Positions 1-11,788 of a stretch of DNA of 64,000 nucleotides are shown here, in pieces. Under the pieces are notes generated by a model that was given only the letters and a program-made list of their open reading frames with translations, made no database searches and was not told the DNA's origin. Within the stretch, counting starts at the first letter, position 1, and each line of letters starts with the position of its first letter. The DNA comes from Platycnemis pennipes. Its lineage: Eukaryota; Arthropoda; Insecta; Odonata; Platycnemididae. A program made the position numbers and the translations under genes. Location of the stretch: the NCBI GenBank assembly GCA_933228895.1, contig OW121850.1, forward strand, positions 29,149,773-29,213,772, written 5' to 3'.

Positions 1-141
1 TAATAAAATATATTTTCACTTCTGCGGACCGCAAAAACGAAAAAATTCTCTATCCGCGCGAGGAAAGTGGCGAAACGGAGATGAGTAAAAAACAAGGAGG
101 ATAATTCGCATGCTCATAAAGGTGGCGAAAACATTAACCAG

Positions 142-156
142 GAGGGCTATTACGGA
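142..156 (+). repeat. Left terminal inverted repeat
   Basis: GAGGGCTATTACGGA, the exact reverse complement of 1676-1690. It is preceded by CAG at 139-141, the putative target-site duplication. Confidence 0.75.
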
Positions 157-1534
157 TCTGGGCGACTCACTCGTCACTCACGCGATCCTGCCCCCTCGTG
201 AGTCGCCACTGCGATTACAGAACTGGGAGCGACTCGTATCTCGCTGGCGACTTGAAGGGTGACTTCGGAGTGTATGAGAATCTTCAGAACAGTTTTCGGA
301 GCCAATAAGCAGCCTTGTTACAAGTCACGTGATACAGCAGACAACTTGAAAATTTCGAGCATAATGTGATATCGTCCTTTATCTACATTGTAAATAGTAC
401 TTCCACGGACATGTACAATATTTTATGCATATTTCACTGCAATAAAATTGATGCTCGGATGGTACGAGAATCAGCAGGAATTTGCTGAAATTCATTCAAA
501 GCGGCCAACATTGAAACCTTAGGAATTCCTATTTCGTGGCGCATGATAGAAGCAACTTATAAATTGGTTAAAATAATTATTTAGTCATTAATACGGACAC
601 AGAAGGATAGGAAAATAACTCGAAAATATCTAATGTTCGAGCTTCAATCATTTTCACTCATGAACTAGCCGAAAATGCTTGAATGAAACGGTAATAACAC
701 GGGGAAATAATTCGGCAACTACTACCTATGTGTATGACGGTTCCAAAACCTTACCTACCTGTGTCAAGCAGTAGGTACTAAAAAATAGAGGTCTACGGTG
801 AACTTCTTGCGAAAACTCCCTCTTCCATGGTTTATGCTTTTATCATTTAAATATTAAGTTTGTAAAGGGTACCCTCAAGTTAGGCATGTAGGTGCCTATA
901 CATATTTTTATATTGATAGAAAGTATGCTAAAGCTCAACATAGTAATTCGTTCGCAGGGTTAATAAAAGTGTTTTACACAGAAAATTCTACCGTTAGCAT
1001 AAAAATTTCTATATTCGTAAATATATAGCACTATAGCGCGGCGCCATCTTCAAAAAACAACGGCGCACAGCAAACGAAAGAGCGAGTTGACGATTCATTC
1101 AAATCGTAAATAAAGTTGTGTGGTCCTCTTCTAGTTTAATATATTATAAGAAGATAGCTTAAGAACTCCTCTTTATAAGGATGGAAGAATTGATGGGAAA
1201 TGGGTAAGTGCTGTTTATTCCCATGTCATCACGAATGACATCTAGTTTGAAACCAAAAGTTATCTAGGCCCATCATTGCACCCTAATATTCCGTGCAGTC
1301 AAAATTTATAAATAATTCATGGTACCCATGAAGAATATTGTGGTTATAGTCACGATTCTATATTCATGGTCCCGATAATGAAAGGTAATGTATCGCCATT
1401 TCTTGCTGTATAACACTAAACAGCAGACTATCGCCAAGCGAATCGGAATCAAGCCGGCGACTCGACGAGTGATCACCATCGTCGAGGGTGACATGGGGAA
1501 GCGACTATTAGTCGCCGAAGGCGACAGAACGGTG

Positions 1535-1675
1535 TTCCGTAATCGCTCGGGGCGAGAGCTGAGTAGCCGGCGACTCTGAGTCACCATTCGGCCGGCGACT
1601 CAAGATCCGTAATCGATCAGGGTGAGAACTCAGCCTGAGTCGCCCAAATGCTAGTTATCGCCGGCGACTCGCGGT
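1535..1675. repeat. Subterminal ~70-bp repeat units of the TIR element
   Basis: Two diverged units, about 1535-1603 and 1604-1674. Each begins TCCGTAATCG, continues with a TC-GGG-GAGA-CT-AG pattern and ends in CGGCGACTC. The terminal repeat itself starts what would be the third unit. Motifs of this kind at transposon ends usually bind transposase; that role is inferred here. Confidence 0.6.
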
Positions 1676-1690
1676 TCCGTAATAGCCCTC
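1676..1690 (-). repeat. Right terminal inverted repeat
   Basis: TCCGTAATAGCCCTC, the exact reverse complement of 142-156. It is followed by CAG at 1691-1693. It is also the outermost member of a series of TCCGTAAT motifs spaced 70 bp apart. Confidence 0.75.
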
Positions 1691-1693
1691 CAG

Positions 1694-3040
1694 GCCACGA
1701 GATACATTTCCGCGACGAGTAAAGTAATAATTTATTGTCTCTCTCATTCTTCCGTCGCAGCCTAGGAAGGACTCAAGCAGGGGAGGTCGGGTGGGTCAGG
1801 CATAGGAGACTTGGGTGCAGATGCAAGCCGCAGAAAATTCCTCCGTAGTAGGGTGGTGCATAGGGTGGTCTTTGGAAGGTCCTAGCCGCCAAAAAGGGCC
1901 TTTTGGGGAGAATCCCATTACTCTCGCAGATAGCGCGGGCACACGCCGTTTCCTACTCTCCCCCCCTTCTCCCACACGCGCTGTTTTAATTGCGGCCTTA
2001 ATGAAGCTCATTAATTGCTTTAAGACGACGACGCGGGGCCTCCGGGAAGGAGAGGAGGGCTCCTTCTATGAAGGCCGCCGCGGCGACAGACCGGGCCGCC
2101 CACACCTCCTCAGCCATCCCCCGTCGCAGACACGATTAAATTCTCGAAACTCCCGAGAAAGGCTGCCAAGGAGATTGCTTTCATCCCGCGCCTCTAACTA
2201 AGGGAAATAGTGGAGAAAGGCTGCCCTGAAACAAAACCCCATTCATTGTCGCCTATCCCCGCGCGGGTCTGTGGCGAAAAACCGACTCCACCAACCCCCG
2301 AAGATCCCCTCCCTCCCTTGCTCCTTTTGTCCCATCATCCTTCATTCCGTCGTCAACCTTATTCCATGACTCAAGCCTCCTCGCTCCCAGAAATGGAGAA
2401 TCTTTTGCGTGCGAGGCAGAGCGAGGGAGGGAGGAGAAAAAAGCTATTTACATTTTTCTCCCGTCTACTCAGCCACCCGCGCGGCCCTTTTTTTTTAGCT
2501 CCATGAAACTCAACCCCTTTGAGGACAACTGGACGGCTCTTAATCACCACCTCTCCGAGGAGAATTTTTTTTTTTTTGGGGGGGGGGGGGGGAGACAGAG
2601 TGGGAGATGAGAGAAAAAATGAAGAAAGGAGCGCGTCCCGCCGCTCATCTCATTTCCTCATTCTTCATTTTCGTCTCCAACCTCGACCCTTGAAGCCGAC
2701 TCCTGCGACCATACCCCTGCACAACCCTTCCTTCTGCCGCCATCAACTTCTCTCTTCAGCAAGAGAAGGAAAGTAGGATGGATGCGCTCCCCCATCTCTC
2801 TTCAATCTTCCATTTCCGCTGCTTTAGCGCTGTCCACGGGGTCCCTCCGCCTTTTTTCTTCCCCACCCAAGTTTTATATATTGCGTTTCAACCCCCGTTT
2901 CGCCCTCTCGCCCCGTGGTCCCTTCTCGGTGGGGCGGGAGGAAGTACAAATACTCACCCTCCTTGAATAAGAGGCTGTGGTGACGCGATAGGACGAAGGG
3001 GGACGAGGCGCTCCGTCCCAAGAGTACTGCGCACGGGAGT
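1694..3040. other. GC-rich, C/T-rich block without a recognised gene
   Basis: This stretch is unusually GC-rich and pyrimidine-skewed compared with its flanks. Several overlapping ORFs (for example 1815-2201 and 2210-2506, plus strand) translate to proline/serine/arginine-rich low-complexity peptides and resemble no family I know. Homeodomain-like TTAATTG/TAATGA words cluster at about 1985-2020 (TTTTAATTGC, TTAATGAAGC, ATTAATTGCT). It could be a CpG-island-like promoter or enhancer, or simply compositionally biased DNA. Confidence 0.35.
2565..2592 (+). repeat. T13-G15 homopolymer junction
   Basis: Thirteen T at 2565-2577 run directly into fifteen G at 2578-2592. The lengths are likely to be unstable and error-prone in assembly. 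Confidence 0.9.
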
Positions 3041-4120
3041 CAGCAAATTAATCATTTATGGCGGCGGTGCCATTCACATAATGCGATGGCCATGGGAAAG
3101 AGATTTCCTTTCGACACTGTCGATGTTCCCGCCCTAAGACAGAGGATGTCCACCTCACAAGGAACTCTGGAGTTCACAGTTTTCATCACCATATTACTTA
3201 GTAATAACTAATAATATTTATAGTTGTACGAATTATTAAAAAATCCTCCTGCGACTTATTACCAATTAAAAAACTTCAACGCGAACTCATAGTAATAATT
3301 CAATTATAATCATCATAAATTCGTTTTGAATCTAAATACTTTCCAACTCCATAGAACTCCAATTGCACTGAATCTAGATACTCTCCTTTATACATTTTCC
3401 AGCCAAGGTGTCTGGTAAAGGGAAGGAAGGAGACTTTCCTGACAATAGGAGGGATCAAACTGATTCCGTTTTATTTTAATCCTTAGTAGGTTCATAGGCC
3501 GATTGCTGAGTTTGAGCCCTGAGAGCGAAAACATTTTGCTCCTAGAGCTGCTTGAAATTTCGCTTTTAATTCCCGGCCAAAATTTCAGGATTTTAATTCC
3601 GGGCATTTTTTAAACGACGCATTTTTGATGACGTGGAAACTAAATGATATCGCTGCTGCTTACCAGAAGAGTTGCGTTTGTGGTGTTGGTTACAAGCCGA
3701 TGAAGTGGTTAAAGCGGGAAGCTTGCCTTTATGTATCAACATGAGTGCGAGAGAAACGTACGTGCACTGCTGTGCTCCGATTTGTAAATATATGTCGCAT
3801 AAAACACTCTACTAAATATTTTGTTGGAAACGGCCGGAAAATTCCTTGAATTGGGCCAAAAATAACAACAAACACGAAAATCACCGTTTTTCTGAGCCAT
3901 AATTTTTCACTCACGTTGACCAGCCTACCCAAGACCGTTTGCTCTGCTTCCTCATGTCAGTGTCATGCACTTCCCACGTCAAGATGGAGTCTGCTTCCTC
4001 CCTTCACAATTTCCAATCTTTCTAACATGTCCAGTCTTTGGCCCATGGTCCTTATATTACTATTATCCTTTTATAGGGACCTTGCTTTGGCCTTTCCTCT
4101 CCACGTGGAGTATCTCCGGG
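3041..4120. other. Intergenic, nothing firm apart from the THAP-like remnant
   Basis: AT-rich DNA from 3180 to 3400, then mixed-composition sequence. The reading frames here (for example 3388-3606 minus and 3916-4266 plus) show no domain I recognise, and the 3916-4266 frame runs antisense into the Penelope-like remnant. Confidence 0.4.
3741..3900 (+). pseudogene. Possible decayed THAP-like zinc-finger exon
   Basis: From an ATG at about 3741 the frame reads MSARETYVHCCAPICKY and then 7 more residues to a stop. The same frame continues after the stop with WKRPENSLNWAKNNNK until about 3900. An initiator Met closely followed by C-C-x-P-x-C, and a later basic, aromatic stretch containing an N-W-A motif, is how THAP domains begin. 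The later C-x2-H pair that would complete the zinc site is not seen, and there is one in-frame stop. THAP domains occur in P-element transposases and host DNA-binding proteins. This is a tentative reading of a short stretch. Confidence 0.22.
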
Positions 4121-4625
4121 TCAAATGCACAAGTGTGGCGTTCTTCGAGGAGGTGTTTCGCTACGAGAGAGGTGGTGGCCCGTCTGGCCAATGTACATTT
4201 TGTCGCAATCACAGCACTTGTTTTTGTACACTCCTGATTGGAGGGAGGGAAGTAGTTTATCTTTAGTTCGGCACAATAACTTTTTTAAAGTGATTGGGTT
4301 ATAAAAAGAAGTTCTTAGTTTGTCTTTCGAGATCAATGAAGCAATTGTATACGAAAGGTCACCAATAAACTGTAATTTGCACCACTTTATGGGTTTATCT
4401 GGGGTCACTAAGAGTGCACTCAAATTTCTTAAAGCTACGTTCTGTTGTTTTTATTCAGAATCCTGTCGATAATATTGTCTTTATATCCGTTGGATGAAGT
4501 GGTTGGATGTGTTTTATTATTTTGAGTTCCTTGCAGAATTCTGGGGGTTGAAGAGGTAAAGTCTCCAGTCTATGGATCAACAAATTGAAGGCTGCCAGTT
4601 TATGTGACATCGGATGAACTGAGTC
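4121..4625 (-). pseudogene. Penelope-like retroelement, C-terminal fragment with GIY-YIG endonuclease (broken)
   Basis: Penelope-like elements encode a reverse transcriptase followed by a GIY-YIG endonuclease. On the minus strand, about 4625-4440 encodes the segment C-terminal to the reverse transcriptase (HPMSHKLAAFNLLIHRLE, then a KELKIIKHIQP segment). After a stop and a +1 frameshift near 4424 the ORF 4423-4121 carries FIGDLSYTIASLI, then the endonuclease signature GVYKNKCCDCDKMYIGQTG with the Y-I-G triad and CxxC-type cysteines. It then loses similarity, so the catalytic Arg/Glu region is missing. The reverse transcriptase core is absent, so this is a 5'-truncated dead copy. Its SHKLAAFN subgroup differs from the SHHHPAQ subgroup at 62.8-63.5 kb. 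Confidence 0.72.
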
Positions 4626-7600
4626 ACGGGAACATGAAAATCGAGGAAAAAGTACTATCTTGTTTTATTACAAACATGTGTACTTTCCACTACATCTTGC
4701 CTGCCTCAGTCAATACTATGTGAGTATTATGGCAGGGGCCGTTTAAGAAATTCGACCTATGATAATCATCACGCTATCGCTGATTGCTTATAGTTTACAA
4801 AACGCTTAACATAAGACTGAATCATAACTTGAAAAAAGGCGAAATACGTTTTCCAAAGCTTAGAGATTTCTTTCTTTCGATTTATTTAGTCTTAACGCGA
4901 CATTGAAAATAAATATTTTAGCAACTGTTTTCTCGTCTCCATCATAGAATACGTACAATTCTATATTAAAAATAGCTCCATTTTTATACTTTGCAAATAC
5001 TATACAGATTATAACATTTCAATATGCAGTGGCATCATCTTAAGGAGGGTAGCAGGAAGTTATCCTGGAACAAGGGGACACCCGACCCCTTGTGAGGTGA
5101 GGCCTCAATAGAGCCGCCGCAAGATAGGGTAAGGCCGGCAATGTCCACTCCAGGATTAGAGGAGCAATTACTTCCCTGCATCCCACTAGCAACGCCTTTG
5201 ATCATTCTCCCTCACAGACGACTCGTACACCCAAGAACATGCTTTAGGCTTACACAGCTCCGAACACTTAAAGGTCACAAAGGGCTCTGTTCATCACGTG
5301 CAACACCATCTTCTCATAAACTACATGATCCTTATTCCTAGCGAAAAAGTCCATTATTAACGTACTTTCTACTAATAATAAGTCTAACCTAAACAATATC
5401 ACCAAAATTATTCCATTTATACCTGAATTTACAAATTATATTTTCCATTATACCATGATTAGTTCAAGGGAAAGCAACCAACAGCATAAGTCACATGTTA
5501 AAGATATCTATGATTTATCATTTAATATTTTTTTACGGACTCCGCACAGGAAAATGAAAAGAATATCATGCATGACTGAATGCCGATAAATATTTTTAGA
5601 GCACAATTGACGTGACGCATTAAACTAATGAATGCGACTGTAGCATAAGTAAGATTAGCTAAAAGGTGAACTTTGAATGAATGACCTTCTTAGAAGAAGT
5701 TCAAATAGGTCAAATTAATATACGGCACATATGCTACTTCTCAGCATTGTCCTCATAATATCTCATCACGTTTTCCACATAAAAATTCAAGAAGCACTAA
5801 CCAGAAAGGCAAAACTCATAACTGATATCGAAAATGAAATTACAACCTCGCTTTGGAAAAATCCCGATACGCAAACAATTACTTGGAAATCAAAGAATGT
5901 TATCCATATCCGCTTGATATATAATTCGCCTTGCATGTACTCACGAAGGCCTTGCTCGCATGCACAAAGACAAATACAATAATGACACGAATACGATAGG
6001 AGGAAAGTCGACCTACGTGCAATGACCGCCCGACCCCTTTTTGAGTCAATTCAAACACATTCCCTCCGTAAAAAAAATGTCTGTCATTTTCCAAGAACAA
6101 AAGTGATGCACAAAGGTGATACAACCTAACCGTATAGCTATAGAGATGATGGAGCTTTTTACAAAGGCAGCTCTAATCAGTTTTGTCGTCACTAACTATA
6201 GCAGAAAAACCGGATTTCATGCTTAACAATTGATTCAGTAGTTAGCACAAGTGAATGAGCGGAACTTCTTTTAGGGCGACTTCAATATGAAAGGAATCGA
6301 GAAGAATTGAGTTCTTTTATTCTATTCTCAAAACTTTGTCAATGAGAGATCTTTCAAGCAGGTCTCACGCATGAACTAACTTGGGGAATTAGTGGATTCT
6401 CCTCCACCCCGATCGGAACGGAAATCCCCAATTCGAAAAAAGGTCATTCGCATTTTTTTCTTCCCGTTCTCATCAAAAAAATACCTCTGATTAACTCGCC
6501 ACCCCATAGAATCCAATCCTTGGAACTGAATTCTCGCGGTCTCCAGCGCCATTGTCTGAATAAAATCATTCTCTCATTGTTATCAAGTGGGTATTATGGT
6601 TTTTAATACGTACTCGGAGAACTAGACGTATTTCGTACTATTACGGCAAATTCGATCAGTCAAAGGAGTCGGGAAACATCGACAGCATGAAGCGATCTGG
6701 TGTGATCCTGTTTTATTCTCAGTCATGAAACTTTAATATAGTTTTGAAATTGGCATAAAATGATAAAATAAACAATAATATATGTTCAATAATTTAATTC
6801 AACAATAAATGATTGAAAATAGTTTTGCCTTTCCCATGAACTTGGTCCAATTTCTTTCGGTCGTTATCGAGGTCCTCAGTTTCTCAATTCTGCCTTTTCA
6901 AGTAAAACTTTAAGTTTTTTTTAGGCACCTATATTAGAAGATGTTTCACAGATATCTGGCATCCATGACTCATCCGAAATCGGTGATTCTTTCCCCCGAA
7001 GAGAAAGGATACAAACTGGTACGCAATGAGTACCCAATTTTGATTCAAATTTTCTCTTCGTGCTTTTATAGTTTCCGTCACGCTCACCCTTCTGCTCTCT
7101 CTTAACATAGGCGGTTGTAAAATAATGTAGAGTTGAGGTTCGGCTCAAATACCCCGCGGGTCATAATAACCCAAGAACTTCGATTTCAGAAGCGTGCACT
7201 CAATAATTGCCATTTATTTCTCGCACCATTGCTATGATTAAGCTACACTCGCGTCATATTGCGGAAAATACATTATCCAAGTGAATGACGTGGAAAAGAC
7301 ATTTTTACATCCATTTTGAACCAATCTTATAAGCTATCTCTCTCAACTCTCTCTCTCTCTCTTTCCAACGAAATACCAAGGCCGCCGCCAGCCTATTCCT
7401 CTTCAACTAAAGCTACTTAGAAAACTGCTCTCTCAATCAGCAAATGAGTTCACTGAATTCTCTTCCCTTTCCCATCTTCTTCCATCGGCCGCAAGGCGAA
7501 GTTAATTACGAAGAAAGCACAAGGCGGTGCTGCAAAAAGTAAATTACCTCCAAATAGCAGTTAACTATCTTGACACATGCTAAGAGCAGATAGCACCGTG

Positions 7601-7930
7601 TGAGGGCTCCTTTTGCTCAAAGGCATCCAAGGCAGAATAACTCGGAAACAATGCAATATCATTTGATTAATCAATAGTGAGCCCTCTAACAACTAGAAGT
7701 CCATTATTTCATCAATACAAATTGCCAGTGGCCGAAAAGAAGAAAACAGATAGCAAGCAATCATTGGGTGAGAAATATTTAGTCAGGTTAAATAAAAAAA
7801 ATGCAGCATACCTTAAATAAAGCAAAGAAAATTAATGTTGTGATATAAACTTGCGACATATTGAGCACGAACTTAAGTGTATTTGACTTGTCTGTTATAC
7901 AGTATACTTCCTTGAGTAATACAAAATAGC
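4626..7930. other. AT-rich intergenic DNA without recognised genes
   Basis: Apart from short frames such as 5141-5341 and 5731-5982 (plus) that look random, I see no coding signature. A CT dinucleotide run lies at 7336-7364. A slightly GC-richer patch is at 5040-5160. Confidence 0.4.
7336..7364 (+). repeat. (CT)n microsatellite, imperfect
   Basis: A run of CT dinucleotides interrupted by CAA; short and imperfect. Confidence 0.8.
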
Positions 7931-8000
7931 TGATGCGGCAGTGGCGGAAGTGCTGGCTTCCCAAGCAGAGGTTAAAGGTTTGTATTCCCGGCATTATCAG
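7931..8000 (+). repeat. tRNA-like SINE head (degenerate)
   Basis: The sequence GTGGCGGAAGTGC followed about 45 bp later by GGTTTGTATTCCCGGC has the order and spacing of RNA polymerase III A and B boxes. CTGGCTTCCCAAGCAG between them can form a stem with a bulged G. It most resembles a tRNA-Gly(CCC)-type head, strongly decayed. The 153-residue minus-strand ORF 7788-8249 crosses it and is probably spurious. Confidence 0.4.
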
Positions 8001-8260
8001 AAGATTTTCATCGATATATTGCACTTGAGTAGTGCGTAGAGGGCATTTCGATTTCTCTACTCCGTCTATCAGATGGTTTAATGGACTTAGAGGTCTTGCC
8101 AGAGAGCTAACTAACAAAAGTCTAAAATGGACATGGACTTCTTTGCCCTTTTGAGCTGAACGCAGCCACATTCTCTGATTACTGCATCCAAATTTAGATA
8201 TGTTTCTACTGATGTCATAGAAGTGCATGGATTTCAAAAATACCCACACTATCAGCAGGC

Positions 8261-8436
8261 ATTTGGGCTAATCTCTTTATCCTACAATAGTCTTCAAGTG
8301 TCATGAATTAATATAGTATCCTTTTGAAAGGATACTTAGCTACCAGACATTTTGGCTACTGCCCTTCTCCTGCAATAATCTCCTTGTGCCGTAGCGTAAT
8401 ATAGTCTAGTTTTCGAGGCGATACTTAGCTATTTAA
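8261..8436 (+). repeat. Diverged 88-bp tandem repeat, two copies
   Basis: Copy one (about 8261-8348) and copy two (about 8349-8436) align over their length: TTTGGGCTAATCTC/TTTTGGCTACTGCCC, TCCTACAATAGTC/TCCTGCAATAATC, AATATAGT and GATACTTAGCTA shared. The offset is 88 bp and divergence is substantial, so the duplication is old. Confidence 0.7.
8315..8336. repeat. 22-bp palindrome inside the first 88-bp copy
   Basis: AGTATCCTTT, a TG spacer, then AAAGGATACT: a perfect 10-bp inverted repeat. The second copy of the 88-bp unit keeps the outer AGT/ACT but not the full stem. Confidence 0.85.
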
Positions 8437-11400
8437 CTGAGAATGCCTAAAACCCTTTTATTGTTGTTGAGGTAGCTAATCGAACGCTCGCAAGTGAATT
8501 GGATCATGCCGTAATCTCACCGCCACTCAGAACATTGCCATGGTACTCGCGCTAAATTGGAAGAGGTCAGTCAACTGGGTTTTATCTCGAGAAATGATCA
8601 TATGGTGTCACCCACGTAATTACTTCCGAGAATATAGTCCATAGTCCCCAAGTTATTTTAACACGCGAGGGCAAAATGCATTCGGTTTTCTAAAGAAATG
8701 CCTCTCATGCGAGACTTACGTTGCAGGGCATTGGAAAGCTCAAATATTCTAAATTATAAAATAGATGACCTTAAATTAAGCAGGATACTTATTAAATTAA
8801 ATCATTGACTTTTACAAGCAGTTGGGTTAAATTACTTAGTGAAAAACACTTTAATTCGTTTCATTTTCTGCCACTTAATAAAAGACTTTTTAATTATTAC
8901 ACAGTTACACAGAAATTACATTTTATTACATGATTCTCACGATCATCTCTCCATGATGCTCATTGTACTCAACACATCAATAAAAAAGACACATAGTATT
9001 GGCGAACTATTTTGAATACGTGAGAAAAAAAAGTGTCACCCCCTTGAATTATCACCTAAACTGGAGATGAATACTTGAAAACAATATTGTTTTCTCAAAG
9101 GAGTGTCCATTTCAAGAAATTCTCACGCATTCAAAATCGCATGAGCGAACAATATTTCAAATCCCTTCACCAGTCCATCAAGTTTTTAGGTGGGTTGTAG
9201 TTTAAATTTTTAGCTATCTTTGGTTACAAGTTTACTTATTATCTTACCTTCACTATATTCTCTTACCTTTACATGGCAACGTCATCATATTTTTTTCACG
9301 GAGGATAAATATTAAAGTGTAACTTACGTAGGAAAGATTTGATTCCTAAGTGTGACGATTGATGGCGGTGGAGTGTGACGGTGATCCTGCTATTGAATTT
9401 ACAATAGTTCCGTACGTGGATTAAAAAAATTTTTTTTTGCCCTATTCTAAATTTTGTAAAGCTCTCAAAGCCTATCTTTCATAGCTCTGAGCACCAAAAT
9501 TTAATAATTGAGGATACAATCATTTCAATTTATTATTAACCTTGGTTCTTTCTTTTGTTCTTCGATTCTGGATTTATTCCATTTTTTCATATATTTCATC
9601 CGTAGAATTATACAGCAAATATCTTTAACTTCATTACTCAAATTTAAAGATACTTCTTCTGCATGAAGAAACATCTTTCGGGCAATTCGTTTTTAGTGAC
9701 CATACCTCAATATCGCTTAGTCACTTTACGAAAAGGTTCACAGCTTTTTAACCTATGAAATGAGACCATCGATATTTGCTCTAGTCCAATGTATGTAATA
9801 TGGGTGCATAGTGCATGAATGATCCCTAGACACGCATTACTTCGTTGTTGGAGTTTAAAAGTAAACATGAAAATAACAATGTTTGCCACATGTTTCTCGC
9901 TGGAATAGCGGTACAGTAGAGAAAGTTTTTGTGGACGGAATAGCTAGTCTGCCTTTCTTTTCTTTCGACGAGGAAAATAGCGAGGCGACGGACGCAGAGA
10001 GGAATACGAAAGGGGACTGAAAAGAGAGAAAGTAAGCCTCAGAGAGGTAGAAAGAGAGGAAGAGGCGGGCACTGACGTGGCTCCCACTCACATAGCATCG
10101 CACAAAAACAGGAGAGCACAAAGGCGAAAACACCAAAAGCATAAGCATGGGGCCAGAGATGTATCAGCGAATTGAATCGGCATGAAAAACGGGCGCCGGG
10201 GAGGAAGGCAAGTTTATTTTCGCGTCCAGGGAGAAAAAATAACTCAGGAAGAGGATCGGGAACAGGAACATAAGGAAAGAAGAAGAAGAAGATCCCACCC
10301 TTCATTGAATCGAGGATGCAGGGGATACCTCGCCCTCTTTCATATTCGAGGAGGCCCGCGTTGGAACAGATATCAATCGAGGAGTTACTCCCGAATCAAA
10401 GGGAATGGAAATAGACGGTTCGTTGTGCTTGTCTGCAGCCTACTTTCGGCATTAAGCAAATGAGAAGAGGGATAAAAAAATGCTTCCGCAACCAAGGGAA
10501 CGGGCGAGTAAACATAGGGACTCCATCCATAACAAGTCTGAGGCCGTAGGAAAAAAAAGCGTGCATAGGATGGCACAGATGTGAAATCTTATCACAGCGT
10601 TGATTCTGTTGCTTGGATCCCTACCTGATGAGCTTCTTTAACTCCTTGTTTTTTTCCACTCGCGAGCCAATGAAAAGATCTTTCTGGTACCTTCGATAGA
10701 TTAAAGAAATAAGCGTATCGGAATTGCGTGGTGTCGAGAGCACTTGTTTCTCATCTTGATGTCATGTCATGGCAGTGTTAAAGGTTTTTCAGTAATGTAT
10801 CGGTCCGCCCATGAGAACAACCATGAGAGCATTTTATGTAGGTACCTACATTACCCGGTCTGTTACATCGGACGTTATATGTAGACTCTTTGGCACATTT
10901 TTATAAGACAAAGCAGATTGAAACCAATTTACACTCAACCCTGAATTACCGATATTTTTCCAATTTCCTTGGGTATGAAGACTTAGAAGAACACTGGCAG
11001 AAAGCAATCAGGATGTTGAAAAATTGTATTTGTATGGGTTTATCGGCATGAAAAAATTTTACTGCTAATTGCGAAATGTTTAAAAAGAGTTCAAATGTTT
11101 ATTTTACCATCAAAATTAATTCTTAACATTTTTACAAAAAATATGGAAAAGATGTGAGCCCGTGGAAAGATATAGGAATAAAATTGACCACGTGATACCG
11201 AGGTGGGCTGGAATTCTGCCATGGAATCGAGAGTGGAGCAACTAAATGCTAAGCAGGATGCCTCTTAATGCCCGGAGCAGGACGGGTGTTCCCATATATC
11301 CGTCGCTTTTTTCCGCCTTGTTTCAGATACGAACGCGGACGCCACAAAACTACGACTTCAAAAGGTTGCGGCAAAGGATTAAAACAAATGTGAAACGACG

Positions 11401-11788
11401 CGGCAAACAAAAAAATCTCGCTCACGAGCACGGGGGGATTTTTTAATATGTATAATATCCCGACCATAACTCGCCGGCTTTAAGCGTCCGTATGCCCTCT
11501 CGCATCGGCGTGGTAAACTAATCCGCAACTGAAACTTTCGCTCTCTACGGACTTCCAGCCGACGATCGAAATCCGCACTGTGGTGCCCGTAATACCCGGG
11601 AGCACGCGACCCGAGTGGGGTTGGGGAGAAATAAGTGGAGGGGGAGGGCAGAAAAGACCTTGCGGAGTTGAGCGTATTATCAATTGCAATTGCGTCCACG
11701 TCTATGAGACACTCTGCGAGCCACTGCAAAGGTTGTGCAGACATGGGAACTACATCCACTAAGTTTCTTGTAAGCACCTCGAGAGCGT
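8437..11788. other. Intergenic; AT-rich with one GA-rich block
   Basis: AT-rich sequence to about 9940, then a purine-rich block at 9940-10560 (runs of GAGG, AAAGAAGAAGAAG near 10278) and a mixed GC-rich patch at 11250-11750. Frames such as 9855-10148 (-), 10182-10463 (+) and 11379-11777 (-) follow this base bias and show no recognisable domain. Confidence 0.4.

Larger units (their letters stand above)
142..1690. mobile_element. Non-autonomous DNA transposon / foldback-like element with terminal inverted repeats
   Basis: The ends are perfect 15-bp inverted repeats: GAGGGCTATTACGGA at 142-156 and its complement TCCGTAATAGCCCTC at 1676-1690. The trinucleotide CAG flanks both sides (139-141 and 1691-1693), fitting a 3-bp target-site duplication. 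About 130 bp inside the left end and 240 bp inside the right end are GC-rich and full of GCGACT/AGTCGC motifs, while the core (about 300-1400) is AT-rich. At the right end a TCCGTAAT motif recurs at about 1536, 1606 and 1676, a spacing of 70 bp. A related CGATTACAGA is mirrored at 212 on the left. No transposase reading frame is present; the two ORFs at 1306-1587 are short and overlap the repeat-rich end. The superfamily is not determined. A 3-bp duplication is compatible with PIF/Harbinger or CACTA-like elements, but the TWA target usual for Harbinger is not seen. Confidence 0.72.

Noticed and set aside
7788..8249. 153-codon minus-strand ORF as a gene
   Set aside because: It runs antisense through a tRNA-like SINE head and AT-rich DNA and has no known domain.
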